DNA of 64,000 bases from contig JAVEYY010000013.1 of the NCBI GenBank assembly GCA_034003245.1, forward strand, positions 1 through 64,000. The letters are read 5' to 3'. The DNA comes from Perlabentimonas sp034003245. Lineage in GTDB: Bacteria > Bacteroidota > Bacteroidia > Bacteroidales > Tenuifilaceae. The translations under genes were made by a program, and so were the position numbers. The notes below the pieces were generated by a model, which saw only the letters and a list, made by a program, of their open reading frames with translations, searched no databases and was not told the origin of the DNA. Positions 58,534-64,000 of the stretch are shown one piece after another; position 1 is the stretch's first letter, and each line of letters starts with the position of its first letter.

Positions 58534-61431
58534 ATGAACTTAAATGGATTGATAACTTCACCCTTAAATCAAGGGTTAGCCAAGTTTCAAGCAGCCGCTT
58601 TTCCGCTGGTTAATTTTCTGGTATCCTCCGATGAGGCATCGGGTGGAGCCGTTTCAGAAAATGCGCATCACGACAGTATGGCACCCCTGCTTTTCATCAT
58701 TATGGCCTTAATTATAGGAACCGCTACCCGTTACTGGCTAAGGAAATTTGCCTTACCCTACACAATTTCGCTGCTAATAATCGGATTGATCCTGGGTGTA
58801 GCATACCGGATTGGATTTTTTTCCACGCTATGGGGAATTTCTGAGGAGAGTGGGTTTAAAGTATTTGGTGACTCCATCAGCTGGGCTGGGCATATCGACC
58901 CACATGTGATATTTTACATATTTCTGCCAACCCTAATCTTTGAGGCAGCCTTTGCCATGCATGTTCATACCTTCAAAAAATCGTTTACAAATGCTTTTAT
59001 CCTTGCTGCTCCAGGCATTATTGTCGCCATTGTGCTCACGGGTGCCTTTGTAATGCTATTTAAAGCTTTGGGCATTGGACTAGGGTTGTGGACTTGGCCG
59101 GTTGACTTGATGTTTGGTACCATTATTAGCGCTACCGACCCAGTGGCTGTTGTATCAATCCTTAAGGAGGTTGGGGCAAGCAAGAAGTTAGCCACGCTGA
59201 TCGAAGGGGAGTCGCTGCTCAACGATGGCACTGCAATCGTAATATTTATGGTTTTTTTAACGGCCATCACCGGCTCGGCCGAGAGTAGCAATGCCATTGT
59301 CGCGTTTATCCGCGTTGCCCTAGGGGGTGTTGCCGTGGGAGTGCTGGTGGGTTGGCTGGTCGTGTCTTGGCTCCGACGGGTTTTTAACGATGCCCTTTTG
59401 GAGATTACCGTGGTTGTGAGCGCAGCATACCTGGCGTTTTATGTGGCCGAGCATTTTTTCCATGTATCCGGTGTTCTCGCCGTTGTATCCTTTGGGATCA
59501 TGATGGCTGGCATTGGCCGAACCCGAATAAGCCCTCAGGTAACCCACTTCCTTCACGAGTTCTGGGAGCTGGCCGCTTTTATTGCAAATACCTTGATTTT
59601 CCTTATTGTCGGCGTTGTAATTGCCCTTAGGGTTTCGTTTACCGCCAGCGATTTTGTGGTTCTTATTCTGGTCTATTTGGCCATTCTTATAGTTAGAGCA
59701 GCAGTTTTGGCTCTGTTTTATCCCCTCATGAAGCGAATTGGGTATGGCCTTTCGCCCAAGGATGGTATTATTGCATGGTGGGGCGGTTTAAGAGGAGCAA
59801 TTGGGCTTGCCCTTGCACTTATTGTGGCTAGCGAGGCCTCAATCGATGACGAGATCCGAACCCAGATTCTTTCGCTTACGGCCGGTATCGTGTTCCTTAC
59901 CTCACTTATTAATGCCACTACTATGAAGTGGTTAATTAATAGGTTAGGGTTAACTAAGGTTGGTGTTGCCCGCTTGCAGCTGCTGGCACAAACCGTTTCC
60001 ATGCTTAAGAAGGGGGGCGAAAAGGAGATGTCGAAGCTTAAGGAGAATCGTTTTATGTCGGGGGCCGATTGGGATGTAGTGGCTAAGTATCTGCCAAATT
60101 CTGAGGATACCGACTCGTCGGTGAAAGAGGTTGATACCCTTTTTGAAACCCGGAAGCGGATGCTTCAAAAGGAGAAGGAGAGCTACTGGCGACAGTTCAG
60201 CGAGGGTTTGCTCAGCTCGGCGGCGGTGCAAAACCTCTCGGGCGAGATCGACCATCTTCTCGATTTTAATGGCACTATTTCCCTGGCCAAGCGTAAGGAT
60301 CTGGAGCAGATGTGGCAAACCCCCCAAGTACTTGCAAAACTGCAAACCGTTCCGGTTTTGGGGCGGTTTTGGCGTAAACAGTTCTACAATAGATTAGCCT
60401 TAAGTTACGACTGCGCGCGCGGGTTTGTGCTCGCCAACGAGGAGAACCTGAAAAGCCTGTCGAGTCTTATAATAGGGCTGTCCGCTGGAACAGAACAAAT
60501 ATCGAAGGAGGTGGAGAAACTCACCGGCTTGGAGGACGAGATAAATGAGAATCGTATTATGGGGCTAACTTTTCTGCGTAACCTAAAGGATACCTATCCC
60601 GAGGTGTATCACGCAATTGAAACACAGATTGCATCACGAACCCTACTCAACTATCAGATGGCTACCATCCAGAAACTCGAAAAGCAGGGTAGGCTCGAGC
60701 CTGCCGATGCCATTACCCTGGAGGGTCATATCCAAAGCCAGATGAAGAAGATCAACGATACTCCCCCAGAGATTAAGGCTACCGAGGCGCTGCGGTACCT
60801 CAATACTCTGCCCGCTTTAAGTAACCTTTCCGAGGCCGATATGGATTTCTTCGCCAATCTGTTTGTCGAGAAAGTTTTCCCTACCGATGCCAAAATTGTG
60901 GCCGAGGACTCCCCAACCGATGGGTTTTTTGTAATTGTTAGGGGAACGGCCAAGGTTGAGGTGGAATCATCGCTTATAACCGTTGCCCAACCCGGTTGCG
61001 TGATTGGAGCCTACGAATGCCATACCGGGAGGGCGCTTTGGGCGTCGTACACCGCCGAATCGCCAGTAACAGCCCTGAAACTTAACCTGACGAGCACCCA
61101 TAAAAAGCTGAGCCGAAAGCCCCATATTATGGAAAAGGTTTGGCTTTTTGCAGGATTCGACCTGGCCGAACGAATGCTCGTTAAGCTGGAACCCTGGTCG
61201 TCGTGGAGGATTAAAAAGCTGAGGGGTTATATTAATCAGGGTATCCTTATCACGCTTAAACTTAAGGAAACGATGGAGTTCGATGAGCGCGTGGTATTGC
61301 TGGTAAAGGGTGAGGTTACCGAGAACGGACAAAAAGTGCTGTCGGCTCCTGGTCTGATCATGGGCGGAACCATCAAGGCTAATCTGGCCTCAATCCTTTT
61401 TGTGCTGCCTAAAATTGAGAAGGCTGAGTAG
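58534..61431 (+). CDS. SOS1-like Na+/H+ antiporter with cyclic-nucleotide-binding-like domain
   Basis: A 965-aa protein. Residues about 45-470 are a CPA1-type cation/proton exchanger of about 12-13 membrane segments, with SATDPVAVVSILKEVGAS, GESLLNDGTAIVIF and WGGLRGAIGLALALI, all hallmarks of NHE/NhaP proteins. A long helical cytoplasmic part (about 480-760) follows, then a CNBD-like beta roll (about 765-865, FPTDAKIVAEDSPTDGFFVIVRG) and a second, partial roll (about 905-960). The layout resembles plant SOS1 and sperm NHE. The phosphate-binding cassette is degenerate (GAYECHTGRALWASYTA), so cyclic-nucleotide binding is uncertain. Likely controls Na+ and pH balance. Confidence 0.9.
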   Translation: MNLNGLITSPLNQGLAKFQAAAFPLVNFLVSSDEASGGAVSENAHHDSMAPLLFIIMALIIGTATRYWLRKFALPYTISLLIIGLILGVAYRIGFFSTLWGISEESGFKVFGDSISWAGHIDPHVIFYIFLPTLIFEAAFAMHVHTFKKSFTNAFILAAPGIIVAIVLTGAFVMLFKALGIGLGLWTWPVDLMFGTIISATDPVAVVSILKEVGASKKLATLIEGESLLNDGTAIVIFMVFLTAITGSAESSNAIVAFIRVALGGVAVGVLVGWLVVSWLRRVFNDALLEITVVVSAAYLAFYVAEHFFHVSGVLAVVSFGIMMAGIGRTRISPQVTHFLHEFWELAAFIANTLIFLIVGVVIALRVSFTASDFVVLILVYLAILIVRAAVLALFYPLMKRIGYGLSPKDGIIAWWGGLRGAIGLALALIVASEASIDDEIRTQILSLTAGIVFLTSLINATTMKWLINRLGLTKVGVARLQLLAQTVSMLKKGGEKEMSKLKENRFMSGADWDVVAKYLPNSEDTDSSVKEVDTLFETRKRMLQKEKESYWRQFSEGLLSSAAVQNLSGEIDHLLDFNGTISLAKRKDLEQMWQTPQVLAKLQTVPVLGRFWRKQFYNRLALSYDCARGFVLANEENLKSLSSLIIGLSAGTEQISKEVEKLTGLEDEINENRIMGLTFLRNLKDTYPEVYHAIETQIASRTLLNYQMATIQKLEKQGRLEPADAITLEGHIQSQMKKINDTPPEIKATEALRYLNTLPALSNLSEADMDFFANLFVEKVFPTDAKIVAEDSPTDGFFVIVRGTAKVEVESSLITVAQPGCVIGAYECHTGRALWASYTAESPVTALKLNLTSTHKKLSRKPHIMEKVWLFAGFDLAERMLVKLEPWSSWRIKKLRGYINQGILITLKLKETMEFDERVVLLVKGEVTENGQKVLSAPGLIMGGTIKANLASILFVLPKIEKAE

Positions 61432-61567
61432 AAAATCGCCAGCTTGAGGCAGTTTGAGTGATGATTATTTAATCAGCGCATCGTATCCGGTAATTTTGCC
61501 CCACCTTCGTTGAGTAAGATTGCCGGATGCCGACGCTGCCTTTATGCTCCTACAGTTCATCCTGGGC

Positions 61568-61945
61568 TTAGCCTGCGTTGCTGAACCTTCGGTTAACGAA
61601 CCATATGATGTAGGTTAAAACGAAAAGGGTAAACCCATAAACGGGGGCAATCAGCGAAACCTTTAGTCCCCCAGCAATCAGCGCCATCGAAACATCTCCG
61701 GCAGCCTCTATGGCTATAAGGGCTTCAATTATTCCAATTACTTGGAATAGTATACCCATCAGGAATGCAAAGCTGCCCAGGAAAAGGATGGACTCGGATA
61801 TCGACTTTTTCCGCTTACTCATCGACTCCGACCCCTTTGCCCAGCAGTAAATAAGCCATCCGAAGAGGAGAATTGCCCCAACCCATAAGCCATAGATTAT
61901 CGACATGGCTAGGGGGCCTCCAAAAAAATAATGTGTTTGTAGCAT
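61568..61945 (-). CDS. miniature MotA/TolQ/ExbB-like membrane protein
   Basis: A 125-aa protein with three predicted membrane helices (about 12-35, 52-78, 93-118). The last two carry the ExbB/TolQ-like pattern: FQVIGIIEALIAIEAAGDVS, then ALIAGGLKVSLIAPVYGFTLFVLTY. The large cytoplasmic domain normally between helices 1 and 2 is replaced by a short basic linker (KGSESMSKRKKSIS). No ExbD/TolR or MotB partner gene is adjacent. It may form a small proton-channel-like oligomer or be a non-conducting relative. It is divergent from the histidine kinase gene. Confidence 0.72.
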   Translation of the reverse strand: MLQTHYFFGGPLAMSIIYGLWVGAILLFGWLIYCWAKGSESMSKRKKSISESILFLGSFAFLMGILFQVIGIIEALIAIEAAGDVSMALIAGGLKVSLIAPVYGFTLFVLTYIIWFVNRRFSNAG

Positions 61946-62144
61946 AGCAAAATAGTTTTTGGTTAATAGTAAGCCAAAGCTACAAGCCTAGTTGGTTACA
62001 AAAAAACTATTTAGGTGAACGACCTAAATCCTACCCTAAACTACAAAGATCGAATATTTTTTGTTCCCCGCGGTTGTTTAGGGCGTTAAACCTGACGTTA
62101 ACCGAAAAAGCAAAATCTCCTCTGCACATTTAAGCATTTCGTGC

Positions 62145-62152
62145 TACCTTTG
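62145..62152 (+). promoter_or_regulatory. -7 element just before the LytS-type kinase start
   Basis: TACCTTTG matches TAnnTTTG and ends only 8 bases before the ATG at 62161, so the transcript would have almost no leader. A TCTG at 62121-62124 (one base off TTTG) lies 20 bases upstream, the right distance for -33. Confidence 0.55.
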
Positions 62153-62160
62153 GTTCCGAT

Positions 62161-63225
62161 ATGAATACTTTAGTATCCAATAGAACTCTCCTTTCCCGTT
62201 GGGTTAAACGGGCTACCTACTGGGCTGCAGCAGCCCTTTTGCTATTCTTCGTTTTCAGTAATCGTAGCTACGACATATCCATTAGAGCGCTTGTGGTTGC
62301 CGTATTGGTGCTGATGAGTTTTGGCCTTACGCAGTTTATTAATCAGTTCTTGGTCCCCAAGTATCTGTTTACCGGTCGACATTTCCTGTTTGGTTACCTT
62401 GTGCTGGCAACCTTTATTGCATCGATTTGGGTAAACTTGAGCTGCATCATCGCAATCATATGGTTCACCCTGAAAACCCAAACGGGAATAGCTTTACCTA
62501 CGGTTAGCGACCTTATACTGCTGGTTTCAGGAAGTTATCTCGTTATCCTCTTTGCCACGTTCGTACACTTTATCAAGGAAACGTTTGCCCGGCAACAGGA
62601 ACGCGATAGGATTGCCCGCCAGAAAACCGAGACCGACCTGAAGCTTCAGGAAGCACGGTTGCAATTACTGCAGGGACAGCTTCATCCGCATTTCCTCTTT
62701 AATATGCTCAATAACCTTTATGGTCTTTGGATGGAAAAATCGGGTCAAACCCCCGAAGTAATTCTGAAACTATCGTCGCTACTCGACTATATGCTATATG
62801 AGTGCAACCAAGAAAAAATTTCGTTAAGTAAAGAGGTTGATTTCATTCAGAATTATGTTGATCTGGAATCCATCCGTCACGACGCAAGGCTAAGGCTCGA
62901 ACTCGATTTTCCGAAAACCCCTCAGGATATTCTTATTGCCCCGTTGCTGCTTTTTGTTTTAGTAGAGAATGCATTCAAGCACGGTGTTTACCGCAATAGT
63001 GGGGTTAGTCATATCTCGGTAAGCCTTAGCATCACTTCAAGTATGTTGAACTTTGTGGTGCGTAATAACTTTAAAAAAAGTAACTCAGCTAATCCTGGAA
63101 TTGGGTTGCTGAACCTCAGGGAGCGGTTAAACCTTCTTTACCCCAGTAGGCATACCCTTAACGTGAGCAGGTGTGATGAGGTTTTTACTGCTTCACTTCA
63201 AATCGATTTAAATTACCAGCAATGA
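62161..63225 (+). CDS. LytS/YehU-type sensor histidine kinase
   Basis: A 354-aa membrane kinase. Four transmembrane segments (about 15-33, 39-58, 75-100, 118-140) are followed by a coiled linker and the His_kinase domain with the phospho-acceptor motif QLHPHFLFNMLNNL. The ATP-binding region has LFVLVENAFKHGVYRN and NPGIGLLNLRERLNLLY. Such kinases sense membrane or envelope cues and pair with LytTR regulators; the next gene overlaps by 4 bases and is exactly that. Confidence 0.93.
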   Translation: MNTLVSNRTLLSRWVKRATYWAAAALLLFFVFSNRSYDISIRALVVAVLVLMSFGLTQFINQFLVPKYLFTGRHFLFGYLVLATFIASIWVNLSCIIAIIWFTLKTQTGIALPTVSDLILLVSGSYLVILFATFVHFIKETFARQQERDRIARQKTETDLKLQEARLQLLQGQLHPHFLFNMLNNLYGLWMEKSGQTPEVILKLSSLLDYMLYECNQEKISLSKEVDFIQNYVDLESIRHDARLRLELDFPKTPQDILIAPLLLFVLVENAFKHGVYRNSGVSHISVSLSITSSMLNFVVRNNFKKSNSANPGIGLLNLRERLNLLYPSRHTLNVSRCDEVFTASLQIDLNYQQ

Positions 63226-63947
63226 ACCCAGCCGGCAAATACCGATGCGTAATTATTGACGATGAGCCCATCGCTATTAAGGTGATCGAGAACTACCTCA
63301 ACCGGCTCGATGGTTTTGTGGTGGCTGCCACATTTACCAATGCCCTTGATGCACTGGGGATATTTCGTGAGCAAAAGGTCGATCTGCTTTTCCTCGATAT
63401 TCAAATGCCGGGTATCAATGGGCTTGAATTCTATAAATCCATTCATAATCCCCCAAAACTGATATTTACAACAGCCTTCAGGAGCTTTGCTGCCGATGCC
63501 TTTGAGGTGAACGCCCTCGATTACCTGGTTAAACCTATACCCTTCGACAGATTTCTAAAGGCGATCAGTAAATTTCTCGATCAGAGTTCATCAACAACCA
63601 GAAACTCCTTTTTGGCTGATGCTGGGAGTATTGTATTTAAGTCCGATAAGAAAAATTACAGGGTAAATATTGCCGATATTCTTTTTATCGAGAGTCTCGA
63701 TGATTACGTGAGGGTTCACACCCTTAACCAACGTTTGGTCTGTTACCTCAGGCTCTCGGCGTTGCAGGAGCAGCTGAAAGATTCACCCGATATTATCCGC
63801 GTTCATCGGTCGTTTTTGGTAAACGTAAAGCATATTACAGTTTTCACAAGCTATAGCATCGAGATTGCGGGTAAATCTATCCCCATTGGCCGATCGTATA
63901 GGGAAATCGTAGGCGAGGCACTAAAGACCTTGCTCCCCAGGATCTAA
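63222..63947 (+). CDS. LytTR-family response regulator
   Basis: A 241-aa regulator. Receiver domain about 8-125 with acidic D13-D14, phospho-acceptor Asp59 (LLFLDIQMPGING), Thr in IFTTAF and Lys in YLVKPIPFDRF. LytTR DNA-binding domain about 140-240 (IADILFIESLDDYVRVHT, IIRVHRSFLVNVKHI, IPIGRSYREIV). It overlaps the kinase gene by 4 bases (ATGA), so the pair is translationally coupled. Target genes are not evident; the remaining 53 bases of the window hold no recognised gene. Confidence 0.95.
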   Translation: MNPAGKYRCVIIDDEPIAIKVIENYLNRLDGFVVAATFTNALDALGIFREQKVDLLFLDIQMPGINGLEFYKSIHNPPKLIFTTAFRSFAADAFEVNALDYLVKPIPFDRFLKAISKFLDQSSSTTRNSFLADAGSIVFKSDKKNYRVNIADILFIESLDDYVRVHTLNQRLVCYLRLSALQEQLKDSPDIIRVHRSFLVNVKHITVFTSYSIEIAGKSIPIGRSYREIVGEALKTLLPRI

Positions 63948-64000
63948 TTCGATGGCTCTAATCAACCCATGTGTGCTGGCTTTGTCGGGAAAATGCGATT

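Noticed and set aside
59718..60002. Minus-strand open frames inside the antiporter gene and similar ones inside other large genes
   Set aside because: They are shadows of well supported genes in other frames, without starts, domains or spacing that would suggest coding.

Overview
The window looks like chromosome of a Bacteroidota bacterium, most likely order Bacteroidales or a close relative. The evidence is two SusC/SusD outer-membrane uptake pairs, two further TonB-dependent receptors with N-terminal carboxypeptidase-regulatory domains, DUF4249 and S46 dipeptidyl-peptidase genes, lipoproteins with acidic residues just after the lipid Cys, and several TAnnTTTG (-7) promoter elements with few Shine-Dalgarno sites. 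No transposase, phage, plasmid, CRISPR or tRNA gene was seen.

Layout. 0-1.25 kb: the 3' end of an rRNA operon (5S rRNA, two tandem terminators), a heptamer tract, and a 28-copy 21-bp tandem repeat array. 1.25-8.1 kb (minus strand): a two-domain VOC protein and an SDR oxidoreductase, a MORN-type protein, a TonB-dependent receptor and a beta-helix surface lipoprotein, the last divergent from an OmpR/PhoB-type response regulator at 8.3 kb. 9-16.5 kb: small-molecule and housekeeping enzymes (GNAT, HAD phosphatase, HD hydrolase, M14 carboxypeptidase, BaiN-type flavoprotein, FAH-family hydrolase, ICMT-like methyltransferase). 16.6-30.96 kb: an Omp85-type barrel, SusC1-SusD1, SusC2-SusD2-lipoprotein, and a duplicated orphan SusD with its own promoter. 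No glycoside hydrolase is nearby, so the substrate cannot be read from context. 30.97-38.1 kb: an AT-rich stretch with a MORN protein and a tightly packed four-gene surface locus (STN-containing TonB receptor, DUF4249 lipoprotein, MG2/plug-like protein, 235-aa unknown). 38.2-40.0 kb: an ECF sigma factor overlapping a gene for a protein that appears to join a cytoplasmic anti-sigma-like segment, one inner-membrane helix and an outer-membrane barrel.

40-64 kb is mostly housekeeping and regulation: MFS transporter, SPOR lipoprotein, radical SAM enzyme, acyl-CoA synthetase, a small RHH-like protein, hybrid histidine kinase, mnmA, truA, plsY, a DPP7-type S46 peptidase, a LysM/periplasmic-binding-fold protein with a CDF metal transporter, an S9-like hydrolase, a SOS1-like Na+/H+ antiporter with a cyclic-nucleotide-binding-like tail, a miniature MotA/ExbB-like protein and a LytS/LytTR two-component pair.

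The strongest items for a second look are the sigma/anti-sigma-barrel pair at 38.2-40.0 kb, the STN-TonB/DUF4249/MG2 locus, the 21-bp array beside the rRNA operon, the heptamer tracts of different sequence in three intergenic regions, and the copied leader/signal peptide and duplicated SusD in the SusCD cluster. All functions come from reading sequence and motifs by eye; no database search was run.
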